Position numbers and translations under genes: made by a program. A stretch of 26,991 nt of DNA, from the NCBI GenBank assembly GCA_023430775.1, contig JAEYYY010000186.1, positions 1-26,991 of the forward strand, written 5' to 3'. This document shows positions 12,725-21,668 of this stretch, piece by piece. The notes below the pieces were generated by a model, which searched no databases, had not been told where the DNA came from, and saw only the letters and a list, made by a program, of their open reading frames with translations. The stretch's first letter is position 1; every line of letters begins with the position of its first letter. This DNA is from Pseudomonadota bacterium. Lineage in GTDB: Bacteria; Myxococcota_A; Polyangia; Haliangiales; Haliangiaceae.

Positions 12725-14187
12725 ACTTCGATCCCGCACACCTCGGGTATCTCGTCCCGTATCTGATCCTCGCCGTCGTCGGCATGCTGCTCGTGCTTGC
12801 CGAGGCGTTCTACAAGGGCAAGGACCGCACGGCGCTCGTCGGGCTCACCGTCGCCGGTGCGCTGTCCGCGGCGATCGCGTCGGTGATCCTGTATCGCCAG
12901 ATCGCGCCCGGCGTTCGCATCGAGATGCTCGGCACGATGCTGATCGCGGACAAGCAGGCGTACGTGCTGTCGGCGCTGTTCAGCGTGATCACCGCGATGG
13001 CCGCGTTGATGTCGCCCAGCCACCAGCGCGAGCACGGCTGGGAGGTCGGCGAGTACTACGGCGTCATGCTGCTGTCGGCGTCGGGCATGGTGATGCTCGC
13101 GCACGCGGCGAACCTCGTCACCGTCTTCCTCGGCATCGAGACGATGTCGATCGGCGTCTACGTGATGACGGCGATGCGTCGCCGGTCGCGCCGCGGCAAC
13201 GAAGCGGCGATGAAGTACTTCCTGATCGGCGCGTTCGCGACCGGCTTCTTCGTCTACGGCATGGCGCTGCTCTATGGCGCCGCCGGCACGTCGTCGCTGC
13301 TCAAGATGCAGTCGGCGCTCTCGGGCACCATCAACCCCGGGCTCGTCATCGCGGGTGGCTTCCTGCTGATCGTCGCGTTCGGCTTTAAGGTCGCTGCCGT
13401 GCCCTTCCACATGTGGGCTCCCGATGCCTACGAGGGCGCACCGACGCCGGTCACCGCGTTCATGGCCGCTGCGGTCAAGGCCGCCGCGATCGCCGCGATG
13501 CTCCGCGTGTTCGGCATCGCGCTCGGTGGCGACGTGCTGCCGTTCGGCACGCTCGGCTGGGCGTCACCGCTGGTCGTCATCGCGGCGCTGACGATCACGA
13601 TCGGCAACATCACCGCGGTCCGCCAGGACAACATCAAGCGGATGCTCGCGTACTCGAGCATCTCGCACGCGGGCGTGCTGCTGGTCGGCATCTGCGCGCT
13701 CGGCCTCGGCTCGACCACGGCCAACTCGGCGATCACGTACTACCTGATGGCGTACTCGTTCACCACGATGGGCGCGTTCGCCGTCGTCCAGTACGTCGGC
13801 TCGAGGAACCGCGAGCGCCTGCTGATCGACGACTGGTCGGGCTTCGGCAGCCAGCATCCTGCGGCCGCGTTCGCGATGACGATCTGCCTGCTCTCGCTCG
13901 GTGGCATGCCGCCGACCAGCGGCTTCTTCGGCAAGTTCTACATCTTCCAGTCGGCCGTCGACGTGCCGGATAGCCAGCTGTTGTGGCTGGTGCTGATCGG
14001 CATCGTCAACTCGGCGATCAGCATCTACTACTACCTGCGCATCGTCACCGCGATGTACTTCCGCGAGGCGAACCAGCCGTTCGTCACCACGAAGTCGGCG
14101 GGGCTGGTGTTCGTGATCGCGGCGTGTCCCATCATCATCATGGAGATGGGGATCATGCCGGGCTGGTGGCTGCGGCTGGTCGGCTGA
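12721..14187 (+). CDS. nuoN: NADH-quinone oxidoreductase subunit N
   Basis: NuoN is the antiporter-like subunit of the membrane arm nearest to NuoK and NuoJ. The 488 residues are normal for the family. The sequence shows E140 in VFLGIETMSIGVYVM, the EAAMKYFLIGAFATGFF helix, K223 in AFGFKVAAVPFHMWAPDAYEG, and DNIKRMLAYSSISHAG. The start is a GTG (12721) whose last bases form the nuoM stop (GTGA overlap), so coupling decides the start over later ATGs. It ends 6 bp before malQ. No extra domain, unlike NuoJ, NuoL and NuoM. Confidence 0.98.
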
Positions 14188-14193
14188 GCTCCC

Positions 14194-16305
14194 ATGGCTG
14201 ACGTCAAGGCGCTCGCGCGAGCCGCCGGTATCGATCCCGATTACATCTCGTGGACCGGCGCTCCGACGACGTCGAGCGAGGAATCGCTCCTCGCCGCGGT
14301 CAAGGCGCTCGCGCCCGACCTCGGGGTCCAGGTCGCCAGCGACGACGACGTGCGCGGCGCGCTCGCCGACATCGAGCGCAATCGCTGGAACGAGCTGGTG
14401 CCACCCGTCGTCGTCGGCTGGGACGGCTCGCTCGTGGTGCCGTTCTCCGTCGACGCCAACAGCGACGACGAGTGGGAGATCGAGGTCACGACCGAGAGCG
14501 GCAAGACGCACGCCGCGCGCGGCCGGCTGTTCGCGCTCCCCGCCGATTCGCACGCCTGGCCGGGCGGCAAGGTGCACTGCATCCGGCGCGCGAGCCTGTG
14601 GTGCGACGGCGAGCTCGGCTATAACACGGTCGAGTGGCGCTGCGGCGTCGAGCGCGGTCGCGCGATGGGCATCGCGGCCCCGACGCGCGCCCATGGCGGT
14701 CCCGGCGGTCCGCGGCGGTGGGGCGTGTTCGCGCCGGTCTACGGGCTGAGCTCGCCGCAGAGCGGTGCGGCCGGCGACCTCGCGTCGCTGCGCCAGCTGT
14801 TCGAGATGGTGGGCAAGCGGGGAGGGCGCTACGTCGCGACGCTGCCGATCCTCGCGGCGTTCCTCGACGAGCCGTGTCACTTCTCGCCGTACTCTCCGGC
14901 GAGTCGACACTACTGGAACGAGCTGTATCTGGATCTCGGCGCGATCGCGACCGAGGTCGGGCTACCGGCGCCGGTGGCACCACCGATTCCCGCCGGGCTG
15001 ATCGATTACCGCGCGCAGTACCAGTGGCGGCGCGAGGCGATGGGGCCGTTGCTCGCCGGGCTGTACGAGCTGCACCGCGCCGAGATCGATGCCTGGGCCG
15101 AGTCGACGACGACGTGGGACTACGCGGCGTTTCGCGCGCTCACCGAGACCACGCGCGCGAGCTGGCGCGAGTGGCCGGCGATGTGGCGCGACGAGCTACC
15201 GCTGGTTCGCACGCGACGCGACGCGATCGCCAACGGCGTCGATGCCGACCGCCTCGATCTCCACGTCGTCGCGCAGTGGGCGATGCAGCGCCAGCTCGAG
15301 CGCCTGCGCGATGATCAACACTCCGCGTCGCTTCGCGACGCTGCGCCCCCCGGGACTTCCGGTCGCGTCGCGCTCTATCTCGACTTGCCCGTCGGCGTGA
15401 ACCTCGACGCCTACGAGGTGTGGCGCGATCGCCACCTGTTCCTGACCTCGCTCGCCGCCGGTGCACCGCCGGATCCGCTGTTCCTCGGCGGCCAGAACTG
15501 GGGCCTGCCGCCGCTGTCGCCGATCGCGGCGCGCCGCGATCACTATCGCTACGTGATTCGCTGCATTCGCCACCACATGCGCGTGGCCGGCATGCTGCGC
15601 ATCGATCACGTGATGGGGCTGTTCCGGCTCTACGTGGTGCCCGAGGGCCGCCCGGCGACCGACGGCGTCTACCTGCGCTACCACGCCGAGGACATGCTCG
15701 CGATCCTCGCGCTCGAGTCGGTGCGCCACAAGTGCGCGCTCGTCGGCGAGGACCTCGGCACCGTCCCCGATCACGTGCGGCCCGCGATGGCGCGCCACGG
15801 CATGTTCCGCCTCCACGTCGGCCAGTGGTTCTTGCCCGGCAAGGTCGGCGATCGGCCGGGCTCGTCACCGCCGGAGTCGATCGCGTCGCTCAACACGCAC
15901 GACACCGCGACGTTCGCCGGCTGGTGGAACGGCGCCGATATCGACGATCGCCGCGATCTGAAGCTGATCACCGAGGAGCAGGACGCGCGCGAACGGCGCG
16001 AGCGTGCCGAGGCGCGGTCCGCGGTGCTGGCGTTCGCGGCGCCCAGGGTCGACGATCACCTGACCGCCGTCGAGCGTGCGATGGTCGCGGCCACCGCGGA
16101 TCTGGCGGCCGGACCTGCCGAGGTGGTGCTGGTCGCCCTCGACGATCTCGCGCTCGATCCGGTGCCGCACAACGTGCCGGGTACGACGACCGAGCGCCCG
16201 AACTGGCAGCGCCGGGTCACCGGCTGGGCGACCGCGTTGACCGAGCAGGCGACGCCTGCGGCGGCCGAGGCGGTGCTCGCCGTCGCCGACGCCCGCCGCA
16301 GCTAG
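14194..16305 (+). CDS. malQ: 4-alpha-glucanotransferase (amylomaltase, GH77)
   Basis: MalQ disproportionates alpha-1,4-glucans, moving maltosyl or longer units between chains in glycogen and maltodextrin metabolism in the cytosol. The protein has 703 residues. After an N-terminal region with a beta-sandwich-like part (WEIEVTTESGK, 90-100) comes the GH77 barrel. The family catalytic residues are identifiable: nucleophile D471 in MLRIDHVMGLFR, acid/base E519 in LVGEDLGTVP and D570 in LNTHDTATFAGWW. NVPGTTTERPNWQRR near the C-terminus is also characteristic. It begins 6 bp after nuoN with no clear Shine-Dalgarno, so it is probably read through from the nuo operon, though metabolically unrelated. 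Its TAG lies in a 10-bp tandem duplication shared with the opposing kinase gene. Confidence 0.96.
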   Translation: MADVKALARAAGIDPDYISWTGAPTTSSEESLLAAVKALAPDLGVQVASDDDVRGALADIERNRWNELVPPVVVGWDGSLVVPFSVDANSDDEWEIEVTTESGKTHAARGRLFALPADSHAWPGGKVHCIRRASLWCDGELGYNTVEWRCGVERGRAMGIAAPTRAHGGPGGPRRWGVFAPVYGLSSPQSGAAGDLASLRQLFEMVGKRGGRYVATLPILAAFLDEPCHFSPYSPASRHYWNELYLDLGAIATEVGLPAPVAPPIPAGLIDYRAQYQWRREAMGPLLAGLYELHRAEIDAWAESTTTWDYAAFRALTETTRASWREWPAMWRDELPLVRTRRDAIANGVDADRLDLHVVAQWAMQRQLERLRDDQHSASLRDAAPPGTSGRVALYLDLPVGVNLDAYEVWRDRHLFLTSLAAGAPPDPLFLGGQNWGLPPLSPIAARRDHYRYVIRCIRHHMRVAGMLRIDHVMGLFRLYVVPEGRPATDGVYLRYHAEDMLAILALESVRHKCALVGEDLGTVPDHVRPAMARHGMFRLHVGQWFLPGKVGDRPGSSPPESIASLNTHDTATFAGWWNGADIDDRRDLKLITEEQDARERRERAEARSAVLAFAAPRVDDHLTAVERAMVAATADLAAGPAEVVLVALDDLALDPVPHNVPGTTTERPNWQRRVTGWATALTEQATPAAAEAVLAVADARRS

Positions 16306-16318
16306 TACCAGCTAGTAC
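16299..16318. repeat. 10-bp tandem duplication holding both convergent stop codons
   Basis: CAGCTAGTAC occurs twice in perfect tandem (16299-16308 and 16309-16318). The malQ stop TAG (16303-16305) is in the first copy. The kinase stop (CTA at 16312-16314, read on the minus strand) is in the second. Because CTAG reads TAG on both strands, each copy could stop both genes. Confidence 0.9.
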
Positions 16319-18978
16319 AGCGCCGGCGTCGGAGCGCCGAGCTTCTTCAGCTCCGCGCGCGCGGTGTCGGCCTCGGCCCGGCCAGCGGCATCACCGGCGC
16401 GCACCCGCGCCATGCCGTGAGTGAACCGCGCCTGGTTCTGCAGCACCGGGTGTTGCGTCTCCTCGATCGCGCGCGCGCTCGTCTCGACCGCGGCGGGGAA
16501 CCGCTTCATCGCGTAGTGGCACTCCGCGATGTTCGCGTGCGCGATCGCGAGCGGGTTCTTGTCGGCACCGCCGAACGCTTCGATCTCCTTGGCGCCGCGC
16601 TCCCACAGGGCGATCGCCGCGTCCCATTGCTTGTGGTCCTGCTCGAGCCTCGCGAGGTTGTTGAGCGTCATGCCGAGGAGCATCGCCGGCCGCGGACCGC
16701 GCTCGAGGATCGCGAGCGCCTCCTTGAAGCCCTTCTCGGCGCCGGCATCGTCGCTGACCGCGGCGATGCCCATCAGATACTGGGCGATCCGGACGTCGTC
16801 GGGAGGCAGCGTCGCGCGCGCCATCGCGATCGCCCGCTCCATGAACGGGCGGCCCTCGTCGGGCTTCTCCATCTGCACGAACACGGCACCCGCGCTGTAC
16901 AGCAGGCGCGCGAGCGCGGGTGATGGCGGCAGCCGGGCCTCGCCCATGCGGACCGCCTCGCGGAACTCGGCCTCGGCCTCGGGGAACTTGCGGAGGTAGA
17001 ACAGCGCGACGGCGTGCTGGCGATGGATCTCGCCGACGTTCGGGTGGTCCTTGCCGAAGACCTCCTCGATCACCGGGATCATCTCGCGCGTCTCCTTCTC
17101 CATGATGTCCATCTCGCGGGCCATCTCGGCGACCTCGAAACGGGCCGTTCGCGCCGCGATGATCCCGCGCGTCAGCTTGGCCGCGGTGACCTCCGCGATC
17201 ATCGGATCGAGCAGCTTGCGGGCCTCGGCGACCTGCTTCGTCTTGCCGAGGACGCGCGCCTTCGCGACCACGAACTTCGCGCGGATGTCGAGCGGCGCCG
17301 AGATCCGTGCGTTCGCCGCCTCGGCGGCCGGCATCAAGGTCAACGCTTCGCGCGGCGTCTGCGCGCTGATGTGCGCGTCGAGCTGGCGCGACCACAGCTC
17401 GGCGAGCAGGCGGTCGTCATGCGCGGCCGCGGCGGCGACGACCGCCTCGCCGAGGGCGGTCTTCTCGGCGGCATACTGCTCGTTGTTGTGATGGCTCGCC
17501 GCCAGCACGCTCAGCGCGTGGGCGAGGCTCTCGGGATGGTCGAGCTTGCGCGCGCGCTCGACGAGCTTGCTCAGGCGGTCGCCCAGCGTACGCGTCCCGC
17601 TCGAGCGCAGCGCGATGTCGACGTCGATGATCTCGCGGGCCACCGCATCGATCTCGCCGCGCTTGACCGGGTTGGCAGGGAGCGGCACGCGCTCGGCGAG
17701 CGCGGCGGTGTCGGCGCAGGCGTCGAGGGTCGGCAGCGTGGTCGCGGCGCGGGTCGCACCGTCGAGCGTCGAGCCATCGGTCGCGTTCTCGAGCGCCTCG
17801 ATCGTCTCGCCGAGCTCGAACAGTGCGCGGTCGAGACACGTCATCCTGCGATCCAGCAGGTCGCCGGACTGCCGGCCCTCCTGCGTGCTCTGGCACGCCT
17901 CGACGTGGAGGTCTTGCCATCGGGTGGCACCGCGATCGAGCACCGGGCTGGCGAGCGCGAAGCGCTGCTTGCCGAGCACCGGATCGATCTTCGCGAGGTG
18001 AGCTTCGAGCGCGCTGCGCCGCGGCGCGCCCCACACCGCCTCCATCCGATCGCTGGGACGCGCGCACGGATCCTCGACCGGCGCCGACGTGCGGCCGGCG
18101 CTCCACGCGACGATGACGATGATCGCGATCGCCGCGATGCCGCCGGCCGCGATCCACAGCCGAGCGCGGCCGCGCCGCACGCGCGCGAGATCGGCGAGCA
18201 GCGGCTCCATCGCGGGATAGCGATCGTCCGGCTCCTCGGCTTGCGCACGCGCGAGGATAGGTTCGAGCGCGGCCGGCACGCGATCGCCGAGCGCCTCGCG
18301 CAGCGACTTCGCGTAGCTGTATTGATCGGCACGCGCGTCGACCGGCTCGCCGTTCTTCTGCTCGGGAGCCATGTACGCGGGCGTGCCCATCACCGCACCC
18401 GGCGTGGTCAGCGTGTGGTCACTGCTCGACAGCGACGCCGGCGCGTCGGGATCGTCGATCGCGCCGACCAGCCCGAAGTCACCGAGCTTGGGAACGCCAC
18501 GCGAGTCGACCAGCACGTTGGATGGCTTGAAGTCGCGATGGACGAGCCCGAGCGCGTGCACGGCCGCGAGCCCGTTGCCGGCGGCGATGAAGATGTCGAG
18601 CACGTCGCGCCAGCCGTGCGGCGTGGCCATCCAGTCGAGCAGCGTGACGCCCTCGACGAGCTCCATCGCGATGAACTGATGATCCCCGGCCTCGCCGATG
18701 TCGAACACCGTCACGACGTTGGGATGAGACAGCTTCGCGAGTGCCTGGGCTTCGCGGAGCAAGCGCGCCGGCGCGACCAGCCCACTCGCGGTCGCCGGGT
18801 GAAGGAGCTTGAGCGCGACCCGGCGATCGAGCTTGGTATCGCGACCCTCGAACACCAGGCCCATGCCACCCGCGCCGAGCCGGCCGACGATCTCGAAGTG
18901 GCCCAGCTTCGACGGCAAATCCGCTGCCGCTCGGTCCTCGGCGCCGTCCGCAACGGTCACGATCTCCCGCACGCTCAT
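16312..18978 (-). CDS. Membrane-anchored Ser/Thr protein kinase with TPR-rich tail
   Basis: This is an 888-residue eukaryote-type kinase. The catalytic domain (about 28-265) has the glycine loop RLGAGGMGLVF (33-43), K57 in VALKLL, HRDFKPSN (147-154, with F where L is usual), DFG (167-169) and GTPAYMAPEQ (198-207). The C-lobe after DARADQYSYAKSLREAL is short: the stretch normally leading through the PPF region to helix G seems to be missing. One membrane helix follows (about 274-294, LWIAAGGIAAIAIIVIVAW). A long helical region with TPR-like units then runs to the end (for example AIALWERGAKEIEAFGG and FPAAVETSARAIEETQ), probably on the far side of the membrane. I chose the ATG at 18978, because the upstream open frame to 19128 is non-domain sequence over the regulatory repeats. 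It is divergent from the hydroxylase and FHA activator. Confidence 0.92.
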   Translation of the reverse strand: MSVREIVTVADGAEDRAAADLPSKLGHFEIVGRLGAGGMGLVFEGRDTKLDRRVALKLLHPATASGLVAPARLLREAQALAKLSHPNVVTVFDIGEAGDHQFIAMELVEGVTLLDWMATPHGWRDVLDIFIAAGNGLAAVHALGLVHRDFKPSNVLVDSRGVPKLGDFGLVGAIDDPDAPASLSSSDHTLTTPGAVMGTPAYMAPEQKNGEPVDARADQYSYAKSLREALGDRVPAALEPILARAQAEEPDDRYPAMEPLLADLARVRRGRARLWIAAGGIAAIAIIVIVAWSAGRTSAPVEDPCARPSDRMEAVWGAPRRSALEAHLAKIDPVLGKQRFALASPVLDRGATRWQDLHVEACQSTQEGRQSGDLLDRRMTCLDRALFELGETIEALENATDGSTLDGATRAATTLPTLDACADTAALAERVPLPANPVKRGEIDAVAREIIDVDIALRSSGTRTLGDRLSKLVERARKLDHPESLAHALSVLAASHHNNEQYAAEKTALGEAVVAAAAAHDDRLLAELWSRQLDAHISAQTPREALTLMPAAEAANARISAPLDIRAKFVVAKARVLGKTKQVAEARKLLDPMIAEVTAAKLTRGIIAARTARFEVAEMAREMDIMEKETREMIPVIEEVFGKDHPNVGEIHRQHAVALFYLRKFPEAEAEFREAVRMGEARLPPSPALARLLYSAGAVFVQMEKPDEGRPFMERAIAMARATLPPDDVRIAQYLMGIAAVSDDAGAEKGFKEALAILERGPRPAMLLGMTLNNLARLEQDHKQWDAAIALWERGAKEIEAFGGADKNPLAIAHANIAECHYAMKRFPAAVETSARAIEETQHPVLQNQARFTHGMARVRAGDAAGRAEADTARAELKKLGAPTPALY

Positions 18979-18986
18979 CGCGGCGC

Positions 18987-18992
18987 AGTATC
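18987..18992 (-). promoter_or_regulatory. Candidate -10 element of the 16312-18978 kinase gene
   Basis: Read on the minus strand, GATACT (4 of 6 matches to TATAAT) ends 8 nt before the ATG at 18978. The transcript would start at or very near the start codon. No convincing -35 is visible. Confidence 0.35.
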
Positions 18993-19027
18993 GACCAGAT
19001 GGGCGCGCGATCACAGCGGGCCGCCCC

Positions 19028-19067
19028 TGGACCAGGCGGTGGACCACGGGTGGACCCGACCTGGACC
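19028..19067 (+). repeat. Four helically phased TGGACC repeats in a divergent promoter region
   Basis: TGGACC begins at 19028, 19040, 19051 and 19062, with spacings of 12, 11 and 11 bp, about one helical turn each. An inverted copy GGTCCA lies at 19081-19086. The first copy is inside a dyad CCTGG-A-CCAGG (19026-19036), and CTGGACCAG recurs at 19061-19069. The array sits between the kinase and hydroxylase starts, where an activator or repressor array would be expected. Confidence 0.55.
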
Positions 19068-19101
19068 AGCGCCGTCGAATGGTCCAGCTCGTGAACCCGA
19101 G

Positions 19102-19121
19102 TACCCGGCGATTACCCGGCG
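19102..19121 (+). repeat. Direct repeat of TACCCGGCG, 11-bp period
   Basis: TACCCGGCG occurs at 19102-19110 and 19113-19121, start to start 11 bp. A possible -10 TATCAA (19123-19128) follows immediately, so the pair would cover the spacer and -35 region of a promoter for the hydroxylase gene at 19164. Confidence 0.5.
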
Positions 19122-19163
19122 TTATCAAACGGTGCGCGAGTTGCTGGGAGACCCGATCCTTCC

Positions 19164-19838
19164 ATGGACTCGCAAAGCATTGCTCGACCGGGCGACTCGC
19201 TCGTGTACCGCCTGGTGTTCAGCAAGGTGAACTACTGGTTCGGCTTCGGCCTCGATATCGCGCTCGGCCTGGTGCTGCTCGCGTTCGGCCTCGCCAGCCG
19301 CGGGTTCGCGATCTCGACGCTGGTCGCCGCCGCGGCGGGCTGGCTGGTGTTCACGTTCATCGAGTACAGCATGCATCGCTGGGGCTATCACGGACCCGAC
19401 TCGATGCTCAGCTACCCGCACAAGTTCCACCACAGCGATGGCACCACCATGGTCGGCGTGCCGTTCTTCTATCCGATCGGCATCGCCGCGATCCTGATCG
19501 GGCTCGCGCAGCTGGTCGCACCGCTGTCGCTGGTCGCCGTGTTCGGCGGCACCATCCTGCTCGTCTACGAGGCGCAGACGTTCGTTCACGCGATCGCGCA
19601 CAAGTGGCCCGGCGCGCGGGGCATCAAGCCGCGCGGCCTGATCAAGCGACTGTGCCGGCACCACGCGATCCATCACGCCGGCGACGGCACCACGAACTAC
19701 GGGATGTCGACGACGCTGTGGGATCGCGTGTTCGGGACCTACGCGTCGCGGGTCACGCGTCGGCGCGAGGTCCAGGTGCGGCCGGTGTTCGCGGTGGTCG
19801 CACCCACTCGCGGTGTGGTCGGGGATGGTGGACAATAG
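19164..19838 (+). CDS. Fatty acid hydroxylase / sterol desaturase family membrane protein
   Basis: This is a di-iron integral membrane oxygenase of the fatty acid hydroxylase superfamily, 224 residues. The histidine clusters that bind the iron pair are all visible: HRWGYH (H71, H76), HKFHH (H86, H89, H90), VHAIAH (H142, H146) and HHAIHH (H166, H167, H170, H171). Hydrophobic helices lie at about 27-45, 50-68 and 100-140. The substrate (fatty acid, sterol, carotenoid or sphingoid base) cannot be told from the sequence. It starts at ATG 19164 after a 185-bp divergent gap with phased repeats. The sigma-54 activator gene begins 6 bp after its stop, suggesting a two-gene operon. Confidence 0.9.
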   Translation: MDSQSIARPGDSLVYRLVFSKVNYWFGFGLDIALGLVLLAFGLASRGFAISTLVAAAAGWLVFTFIEYSMHRWGYHGPDSMLSYPHKFHHSDGTTMVGVPFFYPIGIAAILIGLAQLVAPLSLVAVFGGTILLVYEAQTFVHAIAHKWPGARGIKPRGLIKRLCRHHAIHHAGDGTTNYGMSTTLWDRVFGTYASRVTRRREVQVRPVFAVVAPTRGVVGDGGQ

Positions 19839-19844
19839 GCCCGC

Positions 19845-21152
<1,308 letters not shown>

Positions 21153-21156
21153 TCCC

Positions 21157-21618
21157 TTACTTCTTCGGGCTGAAGCGCCAGCCGGCATCGGTGCGGAAGA
21201 ACAGCAGTGGCGGCCCGGCTTCCTGTTGCGCGCCGTCCTGCTCGAGCACCAGGCGAACCAGGGCGTAGTCGAGCGCGCGCCGGACCTTCTCGCTCGCCGG
21301 CAGCGTCTTGCGCTCGATGATCTTGGTCGCCACCACCTTGCTGGCCGGGTTCTCCTTGCCCTCGCGCGCCAGGCCGTCGAGGAACGACGTCAGCTCCTCG
21401 TCGTAGTCGGCCTTGGCGATGTCCTTGGTCGACAGCTCGACGAGCTGGGCGTGCGTCAGCGACAGCGCGATCGCCTCGGTCTTGTTGCCGCCGAGCGCGG
21501 CCTTGCCCCAGCGCAGCGACACGGTCTCGATCGACTCCTGCGCCGCCGGTGGCGATTCGGACTTCTGGTCGCCACCACACCCGAGCCACACGACGATCGC
21601 CAGCAGCAACATCCTCAT
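21157..21618 (-). CDS. Putative small lipoprotein, function unknown
   Basis: This is a 153-residue protein. The N-terminus MRMLLLAIVVWLGCGGDQ is a short hydrophobic signal ending in LGC, so C14 is the likely lipidated residue. The tryptophan three residues before it is unusual for a lipobox. The mature part is charged and mostly helical (YDEELTSFLDGLA, SEKVRRALDYALVRLV) and ends with the strand-like FFRTDAGWRFSPKK, reminiscent of small proteins ending in a DGWR(I/F) motif. An ATG two codons later is an alternative start. A TAGGCT hexamer lies 6 nt upstream of the ATG. It is 50 bp downstream of the PEGA gene on the same strand, and may also have its own promoter. No family is recognised. Confidence 0.75.
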   Translation of the reverse strand: MRMLLLAIVVWLGCGGDQKSESPPAAQESIETVSLRWGKAALGGNKTEAIALSLTHAQLVELSTKDIAKADYDEELTSFLDGLAREGKENPASKVVATKIIERKTLPASEKVRRALDYALVRLVLEQDGAQQEAGPPLLFFRTDAGWRFSPKK

Positions 21619-21624
21619 GCGCCG

Positions 21625-21630
21625 AGCCTA
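21625..21630 (-). promoter_or_regulatory. Candidate -10 element of the small lipoprotein gene
   Basis: On the minus strand, TAGGCT (TANNNT form) ends 6 nt before the ATG at 21618, within the 50-bp gap after the PEGA gene. It predicts a transcript starting at or beside the start codon. No clear -35 is seen. Confidence 0.3.
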
Positions 21631-21668
21631 CAGCGCGGCATCTCCGGTGGCGAAGGTTTCGCGCGCCT

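Noticed and set aside
18979..19128. Upstream extension of the second kinase reading frame
   Set aside because: The extra 50 residues are basic and unlike a kinase N-terminus, and they cover the phased TGGACC repeats. ATG 18978 with a -10 nearby fits better.
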